8,147 bases of DNA from an uncultured Eubacterium sp. (GTDB taxonomy: Bacteria > Bacillota_A > Clostridia > Lachnospirales > Lachnospiraceae), in the NCBI GenBank assembly GCA_947653505.1, contig CANTHI010000152.1:1-8147 (forward strand). Reading direction: 5' to 3'. A model generated the notes under the pieces. That model was not told the origin of the DNA, ran no database searches, and was given only the letters and a program-made list of their open reading frames with translations. Below are positions 1 to 5,798 of the stretch, piece by piece. Position 1 is the first letter of the stretch. Every line of letters starts with the position of its first letter. Position numbers and translations under genes: made by a program.

Positions 1-120
1 CAACGTTTCATCCGTTTTCTGTCCTCGTGCAATGAAGACAGGCTGTATAAAAGGTGAAACAATATAATATAATTCATATTTAATATCTTAATGTAGTGTG
101 TGTAAAGCTTTTGAAAACCA
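1..120. other. AT-rich left end, no supported gene
   Basis: No complete gene is visible here. Frame +1 is open from the window edge to a TGA at 55-57 and could be the last 18 codons of a rightward gene. Equally, a leftward gene could start at the ATG at 11-9, because a GAGGA-like ribosome binding site (complement of 22-26) lies 10 nt ahead of it and a very AT-rich stretch (60-105) further upstream could hold its promoter. The window gives too little sequence to choose between these. Confidence 0.3.
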
Positions 121-219
121 GCTGGATGGGAGACTGTGATCTGGCTGCCTGAGACGTTGGAAGAACTTCCTGCATTCTGGAAAAGTCACAGGCAGCCAGA
201 CCGCCGTCTCCCATCTGGC
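121..219. repeat. Long imperfect inverted repeat (hairpin-forming)
   Basis: Two arms, 125-151 and 189-215, are complementary over 22 of 27 positions. The inner 12 bp (140-151 with 189-200, TCTGGCTGCCTG type) and the outer 10 bp (125-134 with 206-215) are perfect, separated by a symmetrical 5x5 internal loop. Four more pairs, two of them G-T, extend the stem to 121/219. The 37-nt apical region adds a GAC/GTC pairing (153-155 with 185-187) and holds its own small palindrome, GGAAG-AA-CTTCC (159-170). No T-run follows either arm closely, so it is not a standard intrinsic terminator. I saw no transposase or obvious target-site duplication. It may be a small structured RNA, a MITE-like repeat, or the 3' structure of a neighbouring transcript. 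Confidence 0.75.
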
Positions 220-311
220 GTCCGGATATCCAATATTTTGGAATTTACATCAATAGTTTCATATGACTGCTTAAATTAGTGCGGACGGTCCGGCTCCCCA
301 GGATGTAACAT

Positions 312-743
312 TTATTTCTCAGAGCCTGTTTTCTCCAGCTCCGGACATGCCGCAATCTGAATGCCCGGCTTTTTACCGCCGCCATGCATGTATTTGCGTA
401 AAACAAATAAGACCGCAATACTCAGTACCGATACAAAATCTTCGTACGGAGTAGTTTCCCCCACGATCATATGCCGTGCCACAAGAAAGATCAGTACCTG
501 AATGACATTGTCTGAATTAGGATGGCAGAGCATTTCTAAAAATTCAATACCGATAACAAGGACAAAAATCTTTTCCAGATAATGCCGGAACGTGGTCATA
601 TCGTCCAGCAGTTCTTCGAATAGTTTAATATCGTCTTTTAACAGACTGACAATAGACATGATAATCCCAATCAGTACAAATACAGCGACAACCAGTTCCA
701 GGATTCTGCAGATCTGCTGCAGGACCTTTACAACTTTTTTCAT
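312..743 (-). CDS. Small integral membrane protein, PsiE-like family
   Basis: This 143-residue protein has four predicted membrane helices, near residues 12-36, 57-73, 80-94 and 101-117. They are joined by short charged loops, including the acidic stretch KDDIKLFEELLDD around 36-48. Length, four-helix layout and the pattern of a hydrophobic helix ending in an invariant-looking Arg (LIFLVARHMIV) resemble the phosphate-starvation-inducible PsiE family, whose biochemical role is not established. The assignment rests on recalled pattern, not on an alignment. The tail after residue 118 is Gly/Lys-rich and probably cytoplasmic. The start is supported by AAGGAG (complement of 750-755) 6 nt before the ATG. 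The gene is transcribed alone, divergently from the ATPase-nuclease gene, and the window gives no evidence for phosphate control. Confidence 0.72.
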   Translation of the reverse strand: MKKVVKVLQQICRILELVVAVFVLIGIIMSIVSLLKDDIKLFEELLDDMTTFRHYLEKIFVLVIGIEFLEMLCHPNSDNVIQVLIFLVARHMIVGETTPYEDFVSVLSIAVLFVLRKYMHGGGKKPGIQIAACPELEKTGSEK

Positions 744-749
744 ATGCTT

Positions 750-755
750 CTCCTT
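750..755 (-). promoter_or_regulatory. Ribosome binding site of the PsiE-like gene
   Basis: AAGGAG on the minus strand lies 6 nt before the ATG at 743 and fixes the start. Confidence 0.8.
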
Positions 756-774
756 TCCTTCGCGGCAGGATAGG

Positions 775-791
775 ATTTTTCCGCGAAAAAT
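775..791. repeat. Palindrome in the 5' leader of the PsiE-like gene
   Basis: ATTTTTC and GAAAAAT are perfect 7-bp complements around a CGC centre. The site lies in the transcribed leader, about 30 nt before the start codon and downstream of the predicted transcription start. It could be a leader hairpin or a protein-binding site. Its AT-rich stem makes a stable RNA hairpin less likely. Confidence 0.5.
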
Positions 792-823
792 TTTGTTACA
801 GCAGTGGCTGTGATGTCCGTAAT

Positions 824-842
824 AACAGGTTCCCCTGTTTTT
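824..842. promoter_or_regulatory. Palindrome at the predicted start site of the PsiE-like gene
   Basis: AACAGG and CCTGTT (824-829 and 834-839) are perfect complements around a 4-nt centre. The site begins just after the -10 box of the leftward promoter, so it would span roughly +1 to +16, a usual place for a repressor operator. Read on the plus strand the stem runs directly into a short T-run (838-842), so a weak rightward intrinsic terminator is an alternative. No gene upstream on that strand obviously needs one. Confidence 0.5.
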
Positions 843-844
843 AT

Positions 845-874
845 ATTAAAAGGGATAGTGGTGGCTGTTGTCAA
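845..874 (-). promoter_or_regulatory. SigmaA-type promoter of the PsiE-like gene
   Basis: On the minus strand a perfect TTGACA -35 box (complement of 869-874) is followed after 18 bp by TTTAAT (complement of 845-850), five of six matches to the -10 consensus. It implies a leader of about 95 nt before the ATG at 743, which leaves room for the two palindromes at 775-791 and 824-839. Confidence 0.7.
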
Positions 875-906
875 GATAATTTTATCTGGGATTTTGGAAA
901 GTCGTA

Positions 907-923
907 AGGAACTGACAGTTCCT
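907..923. repeat. Perfect 17-bp palindrome AGGAACTGACAGTTCCT
   Basis: Two perfect 8-bp half-sites, AGGAACTG and CAGTTCCT, flank a single central A. The site lies between the divergent promoters of the PsiE-like and ATPase-nuclease genes, about 35 bp upstream of the -35 box of the former. A perfect 8+1+8 palindrome in a divergent intergenic region is typical of an operator for a dimeric regulator. No candidate regulator is encoded next to it. The rest of the 744-1067 gap shows no gene. Confidence 0.6.
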
Positions 924-987
924 AAGAATATGATTCAGGAGTGAGGGGCGATTTTGTGTAAAAAGAAAAGTTTATATAAGCTGGGCA

Positions 988-1017
988 GTTACAAAAATAC
1001 GGATAATGTGTTAAAAT
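988..1017 (+). promoter_or_regulatory. Possible promoter of the ATPase-nuclease gene
   Basis: GTTACA (four of six to the -35 consensus) and TAAAAT at 1012-1017 (five of six to the -10 consensus) are separated by 18 bp. GATAAT at 1002-1007 is a competing -10 candidate. The region is AT-rich, so chance matches are likely and the call is tentative. Confidence 0.35.
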
Positions 1018-1067
1018 AAACGGAATCATAATTTGTTGGCAGAATCTATGGAGAAAGCAGGTGTGGG

Positions 1068-2645
1068 ATGGGTAAAATTTTTAATATCAGTGCAGACTGC
1101 AAACCCAAATTGCATTATATGGTGAATATAGACGACAGGCTGATGGAGATCAGGGCTATGGCTGACAGGGGGGATTATTTTGTAATCAATCGTGCGCGGC
1201 AATATGGGAAAACAACTACCCTGCGGGCGCTGAGCCGCTATTTAAAAAGGGATTATCTGACAGTTAGTATGGACTTTCAGCGGATCGGAGCTTCAAAGTT
1301 TAAAAACGAAAATACTTTTTCACTGACATTTGCCCGAATGTTTTTACAGTCTGTGGAAGAAGATCCGGACAGTCCGAAGGGGATTATGGGTGCTTTAAAA
1401 CAGTCTATGCAGGATGAAAAAGAGAAAGGTGCATTCGAATTGTTTGAACTGTTTGGACATCTGAGTAATTTTTGTGGGGCAGCGTCAAAACCAGTAGTGC
1501 TGATGATTGATGAAGTGGATTACGCGTCGGATCATCCAGTTTTTTTGGATTTTCTGGCCCAGCTTCGAGCGTATTATATAGACCGGGACATTACACCTAC
1601 ATTTCAATCTGTAATTCTTGCTGGTGTTTATGATATTAAAAATATGAAAAGTAAGATGCATCCGAAAAAAGAACATAAAGGGAATAGTCCGTGGAATATT
1701 GCGGTAGATTTTTTAGTAGATATGAGTTTTTCACAAAAGGATATTGCCGGGATGCTGACGGAGTATGAGCAGGATCATCAGACGGGGATGCATGTGGATC
1801 AGATAGCGGCATGGATATATGCGTATACATCTGGTTATCCGTTTTTAGTTTCTTATCTATGTAAAATGATGGATGAACGGATTGCAGGAAAAGATGTATG
1901 GACGAAAAAAGGGGTACTAGAGGCAGTGAGAATGATGCTTGCACAACAAAATACGCTTTTTGAATCTCTGATCCATAAGCTGGAAGAATATCCGGAACTG
2001 AGGGAGATGCTTCGGGAACTTTTATTTCGTGGAAAGGAAATCAACTATGTGGTAGGCGTACATTCGATAGAAATGGCTCTTATGCTGGGCTTTGTAAAAA
2101 AGAGAGATTATCAGATAGTACCGGCCAACAGAATTTTTGAGACGCTGTTGTATAACTGGTTCCTGGCATCTCCGATTGTGCGAAAAGAGCGTATTTATGA
2201 TGTGGCATTACAGGACAGGAATCAGTTTGTACGAAATGGGCGGCTGGACATGGAACTCGTATTGGAAAAATTTGTACAGCATTTTGACGAATTATATGGA
2301 GACAGGCAGCAGGAGTTTTTGGAAGCGGATGGGCGCAGATATTTTCTGTTATATTTAAGGCCGATTATTAATGGAGCAGGAAATTACTATATTGAGTCAC
2401 AGACACGGAATATGGAACGAACAGATCTGATTGTAGATTATGCGGGTGAACAGTTTGTGATAGAGATGAAAATATGGCGGGGTAACAGTTACCATGAAAG
2501 AGGAGAGAAACAACTGGCAGAATATCTGGAATATTATCATTTGAAAAAAGGATATATGCTTAGCTTTAACTTTAACAAAAAGAAAAAAATCGGATTGCGG
2601 ACGATTCAGATCGGATGCAGCACAATTCTTGAGGCAATTGTATAA
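1068..2645 (+). CDS. AAA-type ATPase with C-terminal PD-(D/E)XK nuclease-type domain
   Basis: A 525-residue cytoplasmic protein. The N-terminal ATPase has a P-loop at 41-50 (NRARQYGKTT, Lys48) and a Walker B motif at 143-150 (VVLMIDEV, Asp148 and Glu149). The first P-loop position is Arg41-Ala rather than Gly, as I recall for other members of this RQYGKTT group. A middle helical part contains SGYPFLVSYLC (255-265). The C-terminal region shows a PD-(D/E)XK nuclease arrangement: Glu443, Asp453 in TDLIVDY, Glu466-x-Lys468 in VIEMKIW, and Gln482 in GEKQLAEYL. The family (AAA-ATPase-like with PDDEXK) is multi-copy in gut Clostridia and Bacteroidetes, with no firm function; links to mobile DNA or defence are inferred, not shown. 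The ATG fits the family's usual MGKIFN opening, though the ribosome site is weak (GGAGA at 1050-1054 is 13 nt away). It stands alone, with divergent and convergent neighbours. Confidence 0.88.
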   Translation: MGKIFNISADCKPKLHYMVNIDDRLMEIRAMADRGDYFVINRARQYGKTTTLRALSRYLKRDYLTVSMDFQRIGASKFKNENTFSLTFARMFLQSVEEDPDSPKGIMGALKQSMQDEKEKGAFELFELFGHLSNFCGAASKPVVLMIDEVDYASDHPVFLDFLAQLRAYYIDRDITPTFQSVILAGVYDIKNMKSKMHPKKEHKGNSPWNIAVDFLVDMSFSQKDIAGMLTEYEQDHQTGMHVDQIAAWIYAYTSGYPFLVSYLCKMMDERIAGKDVWTKKGVLEAVRMMLAQQNTLFESLIHKLEEYPELREMLRELLFRGKEINYVVGVHSIEMALMLGFVKKRDYQIVPANRIFETLLYNWFLASPIVRKERIYDVALQDRNQFVRNGRLDMELVLEKFVQHFDELYGDRQQEFLEADGRRYFLLYLRPIINGAGNYYIESQTRNMERTDLIVDYAGEQFVIEMKIWRGNSYHERGEKQLAEYLEYYHLKKGYMLSFNFNKKKKIGLRTIQIGCSTILEAIV

Positions 2646-2677
2646 CTACGGACCGGCTGGACGAAATCTGGGATTGC

Positions 2678-2702
2678 GGCTGCCGCAACTATATGGGCAG
2701 CC
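2678..2702. terminator. GC-rich hairpin between convergent genes
   Basis: GGCTGCC and GGCAGCC form a perfect 7-bp stem with an 11-nt loop, 32 nt after the ATPase-nuclease stop codon. A T-run (2717-2721) follows only after about 14 nt, so termination efficiency on the plus strand is uncertain. The structure may serve both converging transcripts. The arm GGCAGCCAG is identical to nine bases of the long hairpin at 189-200. Confidence 0.5.
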
Positions 2703-2706
2703 AGCT

Positions 2707-2740
2707 CAAAATACGATTTTTCATTTGTACTTGTATTTTG
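2707..2740. repeat. AT-rich 8-bp inverted repeat between convergent genes
   Basis: CAAAATAC (2707-2714) and GTATTTTG (2733-2740) are perfect complements with an 18-nt spacer, immediately after the GC hairpin. It lies 20 nt beyond the stop codon of the leftward germination gene and could contribute to its 3' end. The weak A-T stem and long loop make this uncertain. Confidence 0.4.
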
Positions 2741-2760
2741 TACATGATATGTTTCATAGT

Positions 2761-4185
2761 TTATTTTTCATATTTTTTAGCATCTTCCAGACTTAAACGG
2801 AACAATCGTCTTACCAGTTCTTTTCCATGAAAGGGAATCAGCGGATACAGATATCCGACGCCAGACAATGTCTTATTTCCTGCAATCGCGCAGATACAAA
2901 GCAGCATACCGCCTGCGTATCCGTAAATGCCAAACGCACCAGTACCTGCCAGCAGGATGATCCGCATAAATTTTAACGCATAGCCGAGTTCATAGCCTGA
3001 CTGTGCATAATTGGCAATCGCAACAAATGCCATATAGAGCATGGTTTCCGGATTAAACCAGCCTGACTGGGAAGCGAAGTCTCCCAGCACGATTCCGGCG
3101 ATGACGCTTAGGGGAGTGCTCAGCATCTCCGGAGTATTCATGGCGGCCAGCTTCATTCCATCTATGGCAAATTCCAACAGCAGCAGCTGAAACAGAATCG
3201 GTATGTGAATCTCGTCTTTTACGAGCACAAAGGAAAATGTATCCGGCAGCCATTGCGGGTACTGGAGAAACAGCAGCCAGGTCGGTGTGAGTATGAGCGC
3301 GGTGATATTTACAAGCAGGCGGGAAAGACGCAGGTAAGTGCCTGTAACAGGCGGCAGGTAATAGTCATTTGCTTCCTCGGTCAGTTCAAATAAAGTGGCC
3401 GGCAGTATGATGGCAGATGGGGAATTGTCCACGAGGAGCACAATGCTGCCTTCCAAAATGGCAGATGCGGCAGTATCCGGACGTTCTGTGTATTTGTATT
3501 TTGGAAAAGGATTGATCCAGTGGTGCGGACAGAGTGCTTCTGCAAGGCTTTCGCAGTTCATTGTCAATGCGTCCACAGATATTTCGGACAGGCGTCTGCG
3601 GATGCCATCCAGAAAATGCGGATCAGCCCGTTCACTCATATAAGAAAGCACAACGTCCGTACGCGAGCTCCTGCCTACCGTAGTGGTTTCCATAACAAGA
3701 TCAGGATTACGGATTCTGCGGCGGATCAGAGCTGTATTAAATACGATAGTTTCCACAAAGCCATCTTTGGAACCACGCAGTACCTTTTCTTTGGAAGGCT
3801 CCTCCACGCTTCTGGAAGGATATGTCCGGAAATCAATGGCAAGCGCCTGATCATACCCATCGATGATCAGAATCGGAACGCCTGACAGCAGCGCGGTAGT
3901 CAGCGAGTCCGTATCTTTGATCAGTTCGACTTCCCCATAAGGAATCATAAGATTCGAAAACGCATGTACTGAAGCAGGCATGGAATCCGGAGTAATAGTA
4001 AAAAAGTTCTCCATGATCTTTTCCAGCATATCGTCCTTATTCAGTCCATCGATCATATAAAAGCAGGCAGGTCTTTTTGCAATGATAAAAGAGCGCAGCA
4101 TCAGGTCATAGCTCAGCTGCGGATGGAAAATATCGTTCATCAGCTGCTGGTTATATGCAAAATCAGAGGTTAATGGTTTGTTCAT
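2761..4185 (-). CDS. GerA-family spore germination protein, SpoVAF-like
   Basis: This 474-residue protein matches the GerA/SpoVAF A-subunit family of inner spore membrane germination proteins. The soluble N-terminal half carries the family signature around 122-144 (PSRSVEEP, then LRGSKDGFVE). The C-terminal half begins with ILEGSIVLLVDNSP (243-256) and has about five or six hydrophobic segments, near 244-264, 287-307, 326-344, 358-372, 381-398 and 406-434. It ends in a YLYPLIPF motif (445-452) and a short charged tail. Length is close to that of full family members. No gerB permease-like or gerC lipoprotein gene adjoins it, so it is a single A-type gene. That, and the YELGYALKFMRI and YLYPLIPF motifs, suggest SpoVAF rather than a complete nutrient-receptor operon. 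CTCCT at 4195-4199 gives an AGGAG site 9 nt before the start. Expression is expected in the forespore, but I found no convincing sigmaG promoter. Confidence 0.92.
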   Translation of the reverse strand: MNKPLTSDFAYNQQLMNDIFHPQLSYDLMLRSFIIAKRPACFYMIDGLNKDDMLEKIMENFFTITPDSMPASVHAFSNLMIPYGEVELIKDTDSLTTALLSGVPILIIDGYDQALAIDFRTYPSRSVEEPSKEKVLRGSKDGFVETIVFNTALIRRRIRNPDLVMETTTVGRSSRTDVVLSYMSERADPHFLDGIRRRLSEISVDALTMNCESLAEALCPHHWINPFPKYKYTERPDTAASAILEGSIVLLVDNSPSAIILPATLFELTEEANDYYLPPVTGTYLRLSRLLVNITALILTPTWLLFLQYPQWLPDTFSFVLVKDEIHIPILFQLLLLEFAIDGMKLAAMNTPEMLSTPLSVIAGIVLGDFASQSGWFNPETMLYMAFVAIANYAQSGYELGYALKFMRIILLAGTGAFGIYGYAGGMLLCICAIAGNKTLSGVGYLYPLIPFHGKELVRRLFRLSLEDAKKYEK

Positions 4186-4194
4186 AGTCAGATA

Positions 4195-4199
4195 CTCCT
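4195..4199 (-). promoter_or_regulatory. Ribosome binding site of the germination gene
   Basis: AGGAG on the minus strand, 9 nt before the ATG at 4185, supports that start. Confidence 0.75.
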
Positions 4200-4269
4200 G
4201 TTTTCATCAGATGTATATAGGGTGGCGTTTTTTGGCAGGATTATACATGCCAGCTTATTCTCTGGGAAA

Positions 4270-4287
4270 CTTTGAATCAGTTCAAAG
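4270..4287. promoter_or_regulatory. Operator-like palindrome between the divergent germination and nadB genes
   Basis: CTTTGAA and TTCAAAG are perfect 7-bp complements around the 4-nt centre TCAG. The site lies about 37 bp upstream of the nadB -35 box and about 85 bp upstream of the germination gene start. It has no adjacent T-run and is A-T rich, so a DNA-binding site is more plausible than a terminator. Which gene it serves cannot be told. Confidence 0.45.
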
Positions 4288-4323
4288 ATTTTATTATCCG
4301 TTCTAATTGCATTCACATATGTC

Positions 4324-4353
4324 TTGTCAGCTTCCTGCCGTATGTGCTATAAT
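4324..4353 (+). promoter_or_regulatory. SigmaA promoter of the nadB-nadC-niaR operon
   Basis: TTGTCA at 4324-4329 (five of six to the -35 consensus) is separated by 18 bp from a perfect TATAAT at 4348-4353. The -10 box is preceded by TGC, the extended -10 motif. The expected start site near 4360 gives a leader of about 90 nt carrying a tandem repeat and a hairpin. The overlap of promoter and leader is where a NiaR operator would be expected, but I cannot match a remembered NiaR consensus with confidence. Confidence 0.8.
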
Positions 4354-4366
4354 GTGCATAATGTAA

Positions 4367-4400
4367 ATCTGGCAGCATCTGGCAGCAATCTTCCAGATGC
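4367..4400 (+). promoter_or_regulatory. Tandem decamer and hairpin in the nadB leader
   Basis: The decamer ATCTGGCAGC occurs twice with no gap (4367-4376 and 4377-4386), so the copies fall one helical turn apart. GCATCTGG (4375-4382), overlapping the second copy, is perfectly complementary to CCAGATGC (4393-4400), forming an 8-bp stem with a 10-nt loop. The site starts a few bases after the predicted transcription start and ends 48 nt before the nadB start codon. It could be a repressor-binding site or an RNA control element. No T-run follows, so it is not an attenuator of the usual form. Confidence 0.6.
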
Positions 4401-4448
4401 AGGATAAGTGCATAAAAGCCATACATTTTAAGAAAGAGAAGGGTATTC

Positions 4449-5744
4449 ATGAAGACAGATATTTTAATAATTGGAAGCGGATGCAGCGGATTATATTGTG
4501 CACTTCATCTGCCAAAGGATATGCAGATTACAGTCATTACAAAATCAGATCTGGAGAGCAGTGATTCATTTCTTGCCCAGGGTGGGATTTGTATGCTCAG
4601 GGATGAGTCAGATTATGCGGATTATTTTGAAGATACGATGCGTGCGGGTCATTATGAGAATGACCGGACTTCTGTAGAGATTATGATCCGCTCTTCGGGG
4701 CAGGTGATTCAGGAGCTGCTGGAATATGGGGTGGATTTCCAGCGGGAAGCAGACGGGAGTCTTGCGTTTACGAGGGAAGCGGCGCATTCCAGAAGCCGGA
4801 TCTTATTTCATAAGGACATTACCGGAAAGGAAATTACACAAAAGCTGTTGGAGCAGGTAAAAAAGTGTGCCAATATAAAACTGCTGGAACATACAGCGAT
4901 GCTGGACATTCTGACGGAAGGGCAGGAGTGCTATGGCGGAGTGGTACGAAAACCGGATGGGTCAGTGGAACTGGTAAAAGCGGCATATACAGTTTTTGCC
5001 ACTGGCGGAATTGGTGGCTTGTATGAACATTCTACGAATTTCCGGCATCTGACCGGGGATGCGGTCGCGGTAGCGCTGCGGCATGGAGTGGCTGTATGGA
5101 ATCTAAATTATGTTCAGATTCATCCGACGACTTTTTATACACCGGATCAGGAAGAGCGCAGCTTTTTAATCTCGGAGTCTGTACGGGGAGAAGGCGCGAG
5201 ACTTTATGACAAACATATGCGGCGGTTTGTGGACGAGCTGCTTCCAAGAGATGAACTGACGAAGGCGATACAGGCGCAGATGAAAAAGGATGGCACCCCG
5301 CATGTCTGGGAGGATTTGCGGACGATTCCCGGGAAAGAGCTGCAGGCGCATTTTCCGAATATCATAGAGCACTGTGCGCAGATGGGGTATGATGTGACAA
5401 AGGAATGCATACCGGTCGTTCCGGCCCAGCATTATTTTATGGGCGGTATCCGTGTAGATTATAACAGCCGCACGTCCATGCCCCGTCTGTATGCGGTCGG
5501 GGAAACTGCCTGCAACGGCGTGCATGGGAGAAACCGTCTGGCCAGTAATTCCCTGCTGGAAAGTCTTGTGTTTGCAAAAAGAGCGGCAGACGCGATGATG
5601 GCGGACCGGAATGCGCCAAAGGCAGATTTGTCTGCGGCAGTGGACCTACATGCATATGAAGATTTTGCGAAGCTGGAGCAGGAAAATAAAGAAATAATCT
5701 GGAAGGAAATGATGGAGCAGTCCGGTACACATGCGGCTATCTGA
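4449..5744 (+). CDS. nadB: L-aspartate oxidase
   Basis: The enzyme oxidises L-aspartate to iminoaspartate with FAD, the first step of de novo NAD synthesis; quinolinate synthase NadA uses the product. The FAD-binding GxGxxG is GSGCSG at 9-14. Family residues can be placed by motif: Glu110 before AAHSRSR, His225 in QIHPTTFY, Arg267 in LPRDELTK, His328 in PAQHYFMGG and Arg363 in GRNRLASNS; SVRGEGARLYD lies between. At 431 residues it lacks most of the C-terminal helical domain of the ~540-residue E. coli enzyme. Such short forms are, as I recall, usual in Clostridia, and no frameshift is visible near the stop. The oxidase-specific signature argues against fumarate reductase or succinate dehydrogenase. 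The start follows GAGAAGGG by 5 nt. It is first in the operon, 54 nt before nadC, and nadA is not next to it. Confidence 0.95.
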   Translation: MKTDILIIGSGCSGLYCALHLPKDMQITVITKSDLESSDSFLAQGGICMLRDESDYADYFEDTMRAGHYENDRTSVEIMIRSSGQVIQELLEYGVDFQREADGSLAFTREAAHSRSRILFHKDITGKEITQKLLEQVKKCANIKLLEHTAMLDILTEGQECYGGVVRKPDGSVELVKAAYTVFATGGIGGLYEHSTNFRHLTGDAVAVALRHGVAVWNLNYVQIHPTTFYTPDQEERSFLISESVRGEGARLYDKHMRRFVDELLPRDELTKAIQAQMKKDGTPHVWEDLRTIPGKELQAHFPNIIEHCAQMGYDVTKECIPVVPAQHYFMGGIRVDYNSRTSMPRLYAVGETACNGVHGRNRLASNSLLESLVFAKRAADAMMADRNAPKADLSAAVDLHAYEDFAKLEQENKEIIWKEMMEQSGTHAAI

Positions 5745-5798
5745 TTGGGAAAACTATAATAAAGAAAGATCTTATAAAAAAGAAAGGAATTTGAAAAG

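Noticed and set aside
121..219. Integron attC site or CRISPR repeat
   Set aside because: There is a single copy with no spacer-repeat periodicity, no integrase or cas genes, and no attC core sites at the ends of the arms.
592..813. 73-codon plus-strand frame over the PsiE-like gene
   Set aside because: It is antisense to a gene with a good promoter and ribosome site. Its serine-rich low-complexity start is typical of a shadow frame.
1636..1944. 102-codon minus-strand frame inside the ATPase-nuclease gene
   Set aside because: It lies wholly within a well-supported gene, has low-complexity composition and has no ribosome site.
3520..3885. 121-codon plus-strand frame inside the germination gene
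   Set aside because: It is antisense to conserved GerA-family sequence and shows no recognisable domain.
4240..4258. Forespore (sigmaG-like) promoter for the germination gene
   Set aside because: TATAAT and GAATA-like words occur on the minus strand at 4240-4258, but no pair has the expected -35/-10 spacing.
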